In this document: positions 43,633 through 51,068 of the stretch, in pieces
How the letters are laid out: every line of letters begins with the position of its first letter
Numbering within the stretch: position 1 is the stretch's first letter
Source of the DNA: Filomicrobium insigne
GTDB taxonomy: Bacteria > Pseudomonadota > Alphaproteobacteria > Rhizobiales > Hyphomicrobiaceae
Direction: 5' to 3'
NCBI RefSeq assembly: GCF_900104305.1
Contig: NZ_FNJC01000001.1
Coordinates: 1,005,543-1,069,542, forward strand
Length of the DNA: 64,000 nucleotides
Translations under genes and position numbers: made by a program
The notes under the pieces: generated by a model
Databases searched by the model: none
Seen by the model: only the letters and a program-made list of their open reading frames with translations
Told to the model about the DNA's origin: nothing

Positions 43633-43648
43633 GGATGTTATAACATCC
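43633..43648. promoter_or_regulatory. candidate Zur operator in the zigA promoter
   Basis: GGATGTTATAACATCC is a perfect 16-bp palindrome with the TGTTATAACA core typical of zinc-uptake-regulator sites. On the minus strand it lies between a TTGATG -35-like element (43649-43654) and a TAATAA -10-like element (43627-43632), about 90 bases upstream of the chosen zigA start. Binding of Zur here would block the promoter when zinc is plentiful. Confidence 0.7.
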
Positions 43649-44111
43649 ATCAAGGGCCATTGGTTTGAATGGGGTGCTGATGCGCGGTGTGAGTGGATGC
43701 GGTAATGCGGCGGGAGCGTGCGGCGGGGAAGTTTGGGTCGCGGCGTCGCGATAACCGCCACGCTTAGCGGCTTGCGGCGTGCGTGGGGCAGCACCTGATC
43801 AAGATGGCTAAAGGAAGTAGGCGGAGTGGGGAGGGAGGCGCCCCCACTCCGCAACCGATGCCCAAGGGGAACGAAGGCATCGGCGGGCCATCTTCGCGCG
43901 TTTGCGGCGCGCCGGGCTCATTGTCGTGCTTCTTACCGGAAAACCGGTGCCCACTTTTCCGGAAGCACTCTGGCGCGCGTTGCAAACGGTCCGAGTCATT
44001 TGCGGAGATGGCCGCTTAACTGAGCCGAACCGGTCCAAACAGGCCGGGGACTGTTCGTCGCGTCCCCGGGCTTTCAGGCTTAGCGTCTCTGTCTGGTGGT
44101 GCTTTCCGCAC
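43649..44111. other. hairpin-rich intergenic segment
   Basis: About 460 bases with no convincing protein gene. GCGGAGTGGGG (43821-43831) pairs perfectly with CCCCACTCCGC (43842-43852); CCGATGCC (43855-43862) with GGCATCGG (43876-43883). The second copy of the dispersed repeat follows. This looks like an accumulation of repeated extragenic palindromes rather than coding sequence. Confidence 0.5.
43935..43971. repeat. dispersed palindromic repeat, copy 2
   Basis: Second copy of the 42262 element: ACCGGAAAACCGGTGCCCAC, then TTTTCCGGAAGCACTCT. The inverted CCGGAAAA/TTTTCCGG ends are perfect in this copy. The sequence upstream (TTGTCGTGCTTCT) also resembles that before copy 1 (TTGTGGTGGCACTTCT). 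Confidence 0.75.
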
Positions 44112-44447
44112 TTAGTTCGTGACCGGCAGGCGCTCGACGTGGACGTCGTCGTTCTGGCGGCTGATCTCCACCTTGGTCGGGGCCTCACCGTAGGCATTCG
44201 GCGAAGACACGATCACCGACTGACCTGGCGCCAGCACAGCCTCGAAACGAACCGACTGGCTCTCGGGATTGGCCAACGTCGCAACGACGTGGAAACCTTC
44301 CTTCTTGACCGTGTAGTAGGCGACCCCGTTGACACCGCCCAGATCGATCGTGCGACCGAACGCAGGCGTGAGGACATCCGCTTGAGCGGCCAATGCAGAG
44401 GTTGCAGCAACGACGAATGCGGCGAACGCAAGGGTGAACTTTTTCAT
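44112..44447 (-). CDS. small exported beta-rich protein
   Basis: 111-aa protein with a signal peptide (MKKFTLAFAAFVVAATSALA) preceded by AGGAGAATGGAAG, a good ribosome site. The mature ~90 residues (GRTIDLGGVNGVAYYTVKKE, HVVATLANPESQSVRFEAVL) look like a beta sandwich. No family recognised. It is transcribed divergently from the LysR gene at 44562, which often regulates its divergent neighbour. Confidence 0.75.
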   Translation of the reverse strand: MKKFTLAFAAFVVAATSALAAQADVLTPAFGRTIDLGGVNGVAYYTVKKEGFHVVATLANPESQSVRFEAVLAPGQSVIVSSPNAYGEAPTKVEISRQNDDVHVERLPVTN

Positions 44448-44561
44448 CTTCCATTCTCCTGGTTGGTTTGGGTTGGCACTTGTTCTGTTGGAAGGGCATT
44501 GGCGCCTTTCCGTCTGGACCAGAGAATGGTATGAGGGGCTGAATTAATCAAACAGATTGGA

Positions 44562-45512
44562 TTGATATTGGCCATCGATCACATCAATTTAAGTCGTATC
44601 GACCTCAATTTGCTGGTCGCCTTCGATGCCCTGATGGCGGAGCGGAGCGTCACCAAGGCGGCAGCGCGGGTGGGGCTTGGTCAATCGGCCATGAGTCACA
44701 ATCTCGCGCGCCTACGAAAGCTGTTCGACGATGAGCTGTTGACGCGGAGTGCGGACGGCATGCAACCGACGCCCCGCGCGCTTGCGTTGGTCGATCCGGT
44801 GCGGATCGTGCTCGCCAATATCGAATCTCTCGTCAATCGGCCGGAAGACTTCGACCCGCGTACTGCCGAGCGGGTCTTTCGCGTCGGGCTTCCAGACAGT
44901 GTGGAGGTGCTCGTCGGCCCGAAACTGCTCGCGCATGTCTGCGCGGAGGCACCCGGTATCCGTTTCCGTTTCTACTCGACCGACGAGCGGCGCATTCTGG
45001 ATGAACTGGATGCGGACCACATCGACCTTGGAATCGGGATCGGCACCTTCCCCGAGGGCCAGATCCATCACAAACGGCGCGTCCTCTCGACGGATTCCTA
45101 CTTGTGCATGTTCAATGCGGGCAAAGTCGATCTCAAGCTGCCGATCTCGCTCGAAGACTATGTGCGGCTGCCGCATATCCTGACGAGCCTGCGCAGGGGC
45201 GAACGCGGTGTTGTCGACGATGTTCTGGAAAAGCTCGGGCTTTCACGGAAGATCGCCGTGGTGACGCCGCGCTTCGTCGCCGTGCCGATGCTCGTTGCCA
45301 GCTCTCCTGTCATCACGACCATGCACGCGCGGCTGGCGCGCTATTTCGCGAAAGAGCTGGGGCTGACGCTCAGCCCGCCGCCGATTGAGCTCCCGGTGCT
45401 GACAACCTCGCTGCTGTGGCATGCGTCCTACGACAGCGATCCCGGTCATGTCTGGCTTCGAAATACGATCGTGAAAGTCAGCCAGGAAGCCGAGGCGGAT
45501 TTGACAGGGTAG
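44562..45512 (+). CDS. LysR family transcriptional regulator
   Basis: About 316 aa. HTH at residues ~15-70 (LNLLVAFDALMAERSVTKAA, RVGLGQSAMSHNLARLRKLF) and a C-terminal effector-binding domain. The sequence groups with the NodD/NahR-like branch by its DLNLLVAFDALM start. The initiation codon is not ATG: TTG at 44562 or TTG at 44568 precede the conserved region. Divergent from the small exported protein gene; converges on 45519 with a six-base gap. The inducer is unknown. Confidence 0.9.
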   Translation: MILAIDHINLSRIDLNLLVAFDALMAERSVTKAAARVGLGQSAMSHNLARLRKLFDDELLTRSADGMQPTPRALALVDPVRIVLANIESLVNRPEDFDPRTAERVFRVGLPDSVEVLVGPKLLAHVCAEAPGIRFRFYSTDERRILDELDADHIDLGIGIGTFPEGQIHHKRRVLSTDSYLCMFNAGKVDLKLPISLEDYVRLPHILTSLRRGERGVVDDVLEKLGLSRKIAVVTPRFVAVPMLVASSPVITTMHARLARYFAKELGLTLSPPPIELPVLTTSLLWHASYDSDPGHVWLRNTIVKVSQEAEADLTG

Positions 45513-45518
45513 AGGGGC

Positions 45519-46151
45519 CTACCTCTCGATAACGCAGCAGCCTTCGTTGAGATTGTCGTCGTCCGATAGGAGCACCTGGAAGCCGTAGTCGTAATCCGAC
45601 ATCCCATCGGAGCACCAATTCTGATGGGAGACCGTGGCACGGAGCCTTCGTCCGTTGGCGTCGGTTAGCCGGTAGAGCAAGGGGAATGGGCGCCCCACGG
45701 CGGGTTGAACGCGGTCCGTGGTGAGCTTGGTCCGCGACTCTGGCGTGGAATATTCGCCTCCGTTAGGGCCCAGCGTAACGCCCCAGAACGGCTCCGTTCC
45801 CGAACAGCGAAACGTTTCGCCCTTGAGATCGGGAAATCCATCAGCGCCTTCCAGGAACTTGGCGTTCACCCAACCACCTGTCGTTCCGAAGGACACCTCC
45901 AACCAGCGCTGGTCCTCGACGCGCTTCGAGCGGCCTGTTCCAAGCACATCAGTTGCATCAGCCGGGATACGTCCGACCTCTTTCCACTCCGACGGCTTGC
46001 CGCCATCAAAAGGCTCTTCGCGAACCGTGAGGCTGTCGCCCTTAGCGACACCAGCGACCTTGTAGCTTTCGAAAGCCCAGGCCGTGTCGCACGACCACGC
46101 GACGATGAGCGCACAAACGGTGAAAACGGAAAAGACAGGTGACTTGGCCAT
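45519..46151 (-). CDS. exported protein with SH3-like and COG3650-like domains
   Basis: 210 aa. Signal peptide up to about AWA-FES. Residues ~30-100 resemble a bacterial SH3 domain (GDSLTVREEPFDGGKP, GGWVNAKFLEGADG). The second half matches the COG3650-type domain: FRCSGTEPFWGVTLGPNGG, then WCSDGMSDYDYGF and EGCCVIE with conserved cysteines. Such domains are found in heat-shock-like lipoproteins and envelope proteins of unknown role. No lipobox is clear. Another SH3-type protein follows at 46409 on the opposite strand. Confidence 0.8.
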   Translation of the reverse strand: MAKSPVFSVFTVCALIVAWSCDTAWAFESYKVAGVAKGDSLTVREEPFDGGKPSEWKEVGRIPADATDVLGTGRSKRVEDQRWLEVSFGTTGGWVNAKFLEGADGFPDLKGETFRCSGTEPFWGVTLGPNGGEYSTPESRTKLTTDRVQPAVGRPFPLLYRLTDANGRRLRATVSHQNWCSDGMSDYDYGFQVLLSDDDNLNEGCCVIER

Positions 46152-46408
46152 TTGCGTCTCTCATTGGGCTAGGTTATTCGCGGCAAATCGTGACACGCTT
46201 TGTCGCATCGGCTCAAGCGGGATAAAACGACGGAACTCCTCACGTCTTACGTTCTTATTTTGTCGCGCGGTTGTCCGCACGCAGCCGACCTCGGCTTCAC
46301 GGCCAGGACTCCCTCTGCGTCGTGATAGCGTCACGATTGCGTGGTTTTGTTTTTTCCCAATCTGCGGGAAAAACGGCTCGTTTCACCCGACCCATCGAGG
46401 GAATAAAA

Positions 46409-47086
46409 ATGAGAATACTGAAGCTGATCGGCGCCGCCGCCGCTCTGATGGTGCTTGCTTCCGCCGCAGCCCAGGCGGCACCGGGCTTTTCTACGGCTAA
46501 CGTGAACCTCAGGACTGGTCCTGACATCGACTTTCCCGCCATCGACGTGATCCCCGAGGGGGATGACGTTGAAATCATGGGGTGTCTGGATGATGAATCC
46601 TGGTGCGAAGTCCTCTGGGACGGCGATCGGGGGTGGGTGTTCAGCGAATATCTCGCCTTCGATGGCCCCGGTGGCTACGTGTCGCTTCTCGACGTTGGAC
46701 CTGCCGCTTACCACGTCCCGTTCGTCACCTTTGCCGCGCGAAGCTACTGGGATCGCTACTATGTCGGTCGTCCCTGGTATAGCGAGCGTGCGCGCTGGTA
46801 TGCCCACCATGTCCGCCCACGCCGCGACTGGCATCGGCCGCCTTCCGGCAGACGCAATGCGGGGTGGTGGCGCAAGAACTACCGCGCTCCTTCGGGGCTG
46901 CGCCCGCCACCACATCACGGCTGGAAACGCCCGTCCCGCGAGATACGCCAGGAGGCTCGACGTCATCGCCGCAATGCAAGACAAGAGTACAGACAGGATC
47001 GCCGTGACGATCGACGCGATCGGCGGGATAACAGACGGGACGATCGTCGGGATGACCGGCGCGACCACCGGCATGATCGCCACTGA
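46409..47086 (+). CDS. exported SH3 protein with an Arg/Asp-rich tail
   Basis: 225 aa from the ATG at 46409, with GAGGGAA upstream. Signal peptide MRILKLIGAAAALMVLASAA. The bacterial SH3 domain spans about residues 26-85 (STANVNLRTGPDIDFPAIDV, GWVFSEYLAFDG). The rest is basic and tyrosine/tryptophan-rich, then a ~45-residue tail of RRDDRRD-type repeats, probably disordered. SH3 domains of this kind bind cell wall. A strong terminator follows. Composition suggests a cell-envelope role; no specific function is known. Confidence 0.82.
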   Translation: MRILKLIGAAAALMVLASAAAQAAPGFSTANVNLRTGPDIDFPAIDVIPEGDDVEIMGCLDDESWCEVLWDGDRGWVFSEYLAFDGPGGYVSLLDVGPAAYHVPFVTFAARSYWDRYYVGRPWYSERARWYAHHVRPRRDWHRPPSGRRNAGWWRKNYRAPSGLRPPPHHGWKRPSREIRQEARRHRRNARQEYRQDRRDDRRDRRDNRRDDRRDDRRDHRHDRH

Positions 47087-47106
47087 TTGGTGCAAGATGT
47101 GATTCG

Positions 47107-47135
47107 AAAGCCCCGGCGCCTGCGCCGGGGCTTTT
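47107..47135. terminator. strong bidirectional terminator
   Basis: GCCCCGGC (47110-47117) pairs with GCCGGGGC (47124-47131), preceded by AAA and followed by TTTTT. Serves the SH3 gene on the plus strand and the deaminase gene on the minus strand. Confidence 0.9.
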
Positions 47136-47154
47136 TCGTTGGGCAGTCAGGCGA

Positions 47155-47625
47155 TTAGATGGTTGACCGCTTCCACAGAGCATAAAGCTCTTCGCCGTCT
47201 TCGAACCGCAGGGGCAAATGGCGTGCTGAGATCGATTGCTCGGAAAGTGGCCTTGCCAACTGGTCATAAACCGCCGCCGACGAAAGCCCAAAGGGTTCAC
47301 CTTCCGCGTTGGAATAGGCGTAGGTGACACTCGTGATCCCCGACATGTGTATGGCCGCCAGGCACATGGGACAGGGCTGCCCACTGGCATAGATGGCACA
47401 TCCATTCAGGCGGGGCGTCCCTAGTACGGTGCTCGCTTGCCTTATGGCGTTGAGTTCAGCGTGGCTTGTCGGATCATTCGTCTTGAGGATCTCATTGACG
47501 CCGGTCGCTATGACCTTGCCATCCTTGACGACAACCGCACCAAAGGGGCGGCCGCCCTTCACAGCGTTTTCACGCGCCAGCTCCAAGGCCTGGCGCAGCC
47601 AGACTACGGCGTCGGCCATCTCCAA
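47155..47625 (-). CDS. nucleoside/guanine deaminase (CDA fold)
   Basis: 156-aa zinc hydrolase of the cytidine-deaminase fold. The zinc site is complete: SHAELNAIR (HAE) and GQPCPMCLAAI (PCxxC). It is closer to guanine deaminase GuaD than to tRNA-specific TadA (for example, SGQPCPMCLAAIHMSGI and the C-terminal region around FEDGEELYALWKR), so its likely substrate is guanine or a related purine. The chosen ATG gives MEMADAVVWL; an ATG two codons later is equally plausible. Confidence 0.85.
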   Translation of the reverse strand: MEMADAVVWLRQALELARENAVKGGRPFGAVVVKDGKVIATGVNEILKTNDPTSHAELNAIRQASTVLGTPRLNGCAIYASGQPCPMCLAAIHMSGITSVTYAYSNAEGEPFGLSSAAVYDQLARPLSEQSISARHLPLRFEDGEELYALWKRSTI

Positions 47626-47668
47626 GATCCCCCGGATGGTGGGCTGTTCAAGTTGTCATTCGGAAAAA

Positions 47669-47745
47669 TGGTACCGCCTACTTGATTCGAACAAGTGACC
47701 TCTAGATCCACAATCTAGCGCTCTAACCAACTGAGCTAAGGCGGC
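47669..47745 (-). tRNA. tRNA-His (GTG)
   Basis: A complete 77-base cloverleaf, CCA encoded. Acceptor GCCGCCT/AGGCGGT (first pair G-T), D stem GCTC/GAGC, anticodon stem CTAGA/TCTAG with loop TTGTGGA (anticodon GTG), T stem ACTTG/CAAGT with loop TTCGAAT. The discriminator base is A73 and the base at -1 is T, so the usual G-1 with C73 of tRNA-His is absent, as known for many alphaproteobacteria. Confidence 0.95.
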
Positions 47746-48043
47746 ACACGCTGTAGCGATGTCTTTCACGGCATCGCTCGCAAAAAAGAACCCCCAAAAA
47801 CATCGCGGAGGGTGCTCGCGTCAAGTGAAAATAGCCGCTCTGCACAGAGAGGCCAAGGGGGGTGCGGCCAAAACAGTGGGAATTTGCCGCGAAATGCGTA
47901 TCCGGGCTTCCAAGTGTGTCATACATCGGTAGGATGGGGCAGGTGTATCTCGGGGGAGGGCACCGCAGCGGTTTGATGGCACCTGACAAGGACCATCAAG
48001 GACTTCGTGCACGCGGACTTGGGGCTAGTCAGCCAGATTGGCG

Positions 48044-48838
48044 ATGACGAACAACGGTTACCAGTTGGAGCAGAAAGACCGGCCGGCCGACAGCCGCTGT
48101 GACGTTGTGGCGCGTGAAGAGGCGAAGTCGTTGTGCAGCTCCACCGTTCACGAACTTGCTCACGAACTGAAAACACCAATCAGCGCCATAGTTGCTGCCG
48201 CTGAGATCATGCGCGACGAGCGACTGGGGCCTTTAGCGAACGAGCGCTATCGCGGCTACGTGGGAGATATCCACGAGAACGCGGCGCAAATGCTGAAGTT
48301 GATCGACCGGCTTCTGGCGCGGCGCATTCTCGAGCAGGCAAGCGACGAATTGGAGCCCGTCGAAATCGATACGGAGGCCCTGGTTCGCGCGACCGCCTCT
48401 GCCCTGCAGCCGCTTGCTGAACAAGCCGGTCTCAAGCTTCAGGTTTCGGTAGGTCCGGGCCTGCCAACGCTCGTTGCTGATCCCACCAGCGTGCGACAGA
48501 TTCTCGTCAATCTCCTGACGAACGCATTGAAGTTCACGCCGCGCGGTGGCGAAGTTTTAATTGAAGCCCACCCCGATCCCTCCGGACGTACGGTTATCGC
48601 TATCATCGACAACGGCGGTGGCATGGACGAGGACCAGTTGCTGCGCGCACTGGACGGCGTGAGGTCTCATCCGCCAACCGATGGCAGCGGTGGCTCTGGC
48701 ATCGGCTTGCGTCTCGTCAAGGCCCTCAGCCAAGCAAACGGTGCGGAATTTTCGCTGGCCAGCCAGCCTGGGCAAGGTACGCGCGCGACGATCACCTTCA
48801 ATCCTGCCACTCATTGGGCCGTCAGCAGAGCGCCTTAG
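48044..48838 (+). CDS. sensor histidine kinase without a sensor domain
   Basis: 264-aa soluble kinase. The dimerisation/phosphoacceptor helix has HELAHELKTPISA (H box), and the ATP-binding domain has ILVNLLTNALKFT (N box), IIDNGGGM (G1) and GSGGSGIGLRLVKA (G2). There is no membrane segment or recognisable input domain, only ~30 residues before the HisKA helix. It must sense through a partner protein or a cytoplasmic signal. No response regulator is next to it; the following permease is 146 bases away. ATG at 48044 or TTG at 48038; neither has a clear ribosome site. Confidence 0.9.
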   Translation: MTNNGYQLEQKDRPADSRCDVVAREEAKSLCSSTVHELAHELKTPISAIVAAAEIMRDERLGPLANERYRGYVGDIHENAAQMLKLIDRLLARRILEQASDELEPVEIDTEALVRATASALQPLAEQAGLKLQVSVGPGLPTLVADPTSVRQILVNLLTNALKFTPRGGEVLIEAHPDPSGRTVIAIIDNGGGMDEDQLLRALDGVRSHPPTDGSGGSGIGLRLVKALSQANGAEFSLASQPGQGTRATITFNPATHWAVSRAP

Positions 48839-48904
48839 GGCAGAACTGGCGAGAACGACCGAGATGCGCTAAGGCAGCGGGACCTTTGTTAGGAGCCTAC
48901 CGTG

Positions 48905-48988
48905 ATGCCACCCGACACAATGCCCGAAACTGTTCTCGCCACGTTCAACGGTGTTGCAGAGAACTGGGTGGGATTGCAGCAGCAATGA
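48905..48988 (+). CDS. 27-residue leader peptide coupled to the permease
   Basis: A short frame (MPPDTMPETVLATFNGVAEN and seven more residues) starts at an ATG eight bases after TAGGAG, an excellent ribosome site, and ends with TGA overlapping the permease ATG as ATGA. The permease itself lacks a good ribosome site, so this frame probably drives its translation by coupling. The product may be unimportant or regulatory. Exact 9-base inverted repeats flank its start region (48848-48856 and 48932-48940). Confidence 0.5.
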   Translation: MPPDTMPETVLATFNGVAENWVGLQQQ

Positions 48989-50712
48989 GTTGGCTTACAC
49001 GGACGCGTCCTTCGCTGCAGGACGCGATGCGATCTCTTGCCGGACTTGGGCAACACGTTCGTCGCTGGCGCGCGCGACGGCGCGCATCCCCGCTATGGAC
49101 GGCGACTGTCGCGATCATCCTCGCCATCATGCTCATGCCCATCGCGACGATCTTCGTCCTCGCGGTGTCTCCACATGAAAACATCTGGCCACACCTGGTC
49201 AGCAGCGTTCTACCCGTCTCACTGCGAGACACGATTTTATTGATGGTGGGCACTGGATTTCTGACCTTGACCGTTGGTACAGGGACGGCGTGGCTTGTCA
49301 CCATGTATCGCTTTCCTGGCCGCGCGTTGCTCGACCGTCTGCTGGTCATTCCTTTGGCCGTACCGACGTACATTATCGCTTACGCTTACGTCGAACTGCT
49401 TGACTTTGCGGGACCGGTGCAAACGGCCTTTCGCACGGTGTTCGGATTTACTTCGGCGCGGGACTACTGGTTTCCCGATATCCGATCGTTGGGCGGCGCG
49501 ATCTTCGTGATGTCGGCCGTTCTTTACCCCTACGTCTACCTGACCGCACGCGCGAGCTTCGTGCAGCAGTCCGTTTGCGCGTTGGAAGTGGCACGGACCT
49601 TGGGACGGTCGCCCATGGGGACATTCTGGGCCGTCGCCCTACCCTTGGCGCGCCCCGCGATCGCGGCCGGCTCGGCCCTCGTTCTTATGGAAGTGCTGAA
49701 TGACATCGGAGCGGTGCAGTATCTGGGTGTTCAGACGCTGACGGCGAGCATCTATTCAACGTGGCTGCAACGCTCCAATCTCGGCGGTGCCGCGCAGCTT
49801 GCCAGCATCATGTTGCTATTCATCTTTGCGCTCTTTCTTCTCGAACGGTTCGCGCGCGGCGGCGCGCAAGTACACCACACAACCGGACGCTATCGCTCCA
49901 TATCGTTCCAGGACATTGAAGGAGTCCGCGGTTATCTGGCCGCTGCGGTCTGCAGCCTTCCCTTCGTTCTTGGGTTCGCTGTGCCGTTTCTTCTGCTGGC
50001 TCGTAACGCCGTTGTCTTCCTCGGAGAAGGGCTCGCGGCCGGGTTCCTTGGCGCGACGGCCAACAGTCTTATGCTGGCGGCGCTTTCGGCTATCGTCGCT
50101 TCAGCACTCGCGCTTACCCTTGGCTATGCCCGTCGCGTCGCCAACAACAACATCGTACGGCCTGCCGTACGGGCGGCTGGACTCGGCTACGCGGTACCAG
50201 GAACTGTTCTTGCGCTAGGGTTGCTTATCCCGCTTGCGGCCTTCGATAATTGGGTTGACGCATTCATGCGCTCGAGCCTTGGGGTTTCGACGGGATTGCT
50301 GCTTTCAGGATCGATCTTCGCTTTGGTTCTTGCCTACACGATCCGGTTTCTGGCCGTCAGCCTCGGCACGATCGAGGCGGGGCTTGAACGCATATCGCCC
50401 AATCTGGATGCGGCCGCGCGCGCTCTGGGCTCAAGCCCGATGTCAGCGCTCATGCGCGTACACCTGCCGATGTTGACGCCGGCGCTCGGCACGGCAGCGC
50501 TTCTCGTCTTCGTAGATGCCATGAAGGAGTTGCCGGCGACACTCCTGCTGCGACCATTCAACTTCGACACGCTCGCGACACACGTCTATAGCTTCGCGGC
50601 ACTGGAGCAATTCGAAGAAGCCTCTCTATCGGCGGTTGCAATCGTCATCGTTGGCCTGGTGCCGGTCCTTCTCCTGCACCGTGCTGTTGCCGGTGGTCGT
50701 CCCGGAACCTGA
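48985..50712 (+). CDS. iron(III)-type ABC transporter permease
   Basis: 575-aa double-length permease of the FbpB/ThiP/AfuB class: two copies of the BPD_transp_1 domain, about twelve transmembrane segments, with EAA-type loops (ALEVARTLGRSPMGTFWAVALP and LDAAARALGSSPMSALMRVHLP, here quoted in part: ALEVARTLGRSPMG and AAARALGSSPMSAL). Such proteins import Fe3+ chelates or thiamine compounds with a periplasmic binding protein and an ATPase; neither lies beside it. It starts at ATG 48985, overlapping the leader frame stop. The binding protein 2.3 kb downstream is polyamine-type, so the pair may not match. Confidence 0.9.
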   Translation: MSWLTRTRPSLQDAMRSLAGLGQHVRRWRARRRASPLWTATVAIILAIMLMPIATIFVLAVSPHENIWPHLVSSVLPVSLRDTILLMVGTGFLTLTVGTGTAWLVTMYRFPGRALLDRLLVIPLAVPTYIIAYAYVELLDFAGPVQTAFRTVFGFTSARDYWFPDIRSLGGAIFVMSAVLYPYVYLTARASFVQQSVCALEVARTLGRSPMGTFWAVALPLARPAIAAGSALVLMEVLNDIGAVQYLGVQTLTASIYSTWLQRSNLGGAAQLASIMLLFIFALFLLERFARGGAQVHHTTGRYRSISFQDIEGVRGYLAAAVCSLPFVLGFAVPFLLLARNAVVFLGEGLAAGFLGATANSLMLAALSAIVASALALTLGYARRVANNNIVRPAVRAAGLGYAVPGTVLALGLLIPLAAFDNWVDAFMRSSLGVSTGLLLSGSIFALVLAYTIRFLAVSLGTIEAGLERISPNLDAAARALGSSPMSALMRVHLPMLTPALGTAALLVFVDAMKELPATLLLRPFNFDTLATHVYSFAALEQFEEASLSAVAIVIVGLVPVLLLHRAVAGGRPGT

Positions 50713-51068
50713 GCAATATTCTCCGGTAGGAAGGTCGGTTACCGCCTGAAGCTCATGTAAACGCGCAATAATGCATCCGTTTACGGAGGTAATTCAGCAA
50801 CGCTTTACCCACAGTCGTTATCGAGTAAGCTGCGGACCACGCTCGCATTTTGCTGCGATTTCTGTAGTCTGGCTGCAACGGTTTGGCTCAGAATTTTTAG
50901 CCTGCCGCGGCCCACTGCCTTTGTCTCAGCGCTTGTGCGATACCGGTCCCTCCCTTACAAGGAGAGCCGACGTTCGTTTAGCAGCGTCGCTGCTGAAGGG
51001 TATTGGGGAGGCAGGCTCTTGCGCATGTTCGCGTGGCTCGGATTAGCATCTCCCTTGGCGGCGTCATT
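50713..51068. other. intergenic region before the AsmA-like gene
   Basis: About 355 bases without a convincing gene. A small palindrome AGCAGCG-T-CGCTGCT sits near 50979-50993. No terminator or RNA is recognisable. Confidence 0.35.

Noticed and set aside
47155-47625. Calling this deaminase TadA
   Set aside because: The sequence around the zinc site and the C-terminus fits guanine deaminase better than the tRNA adenosine deaminase.
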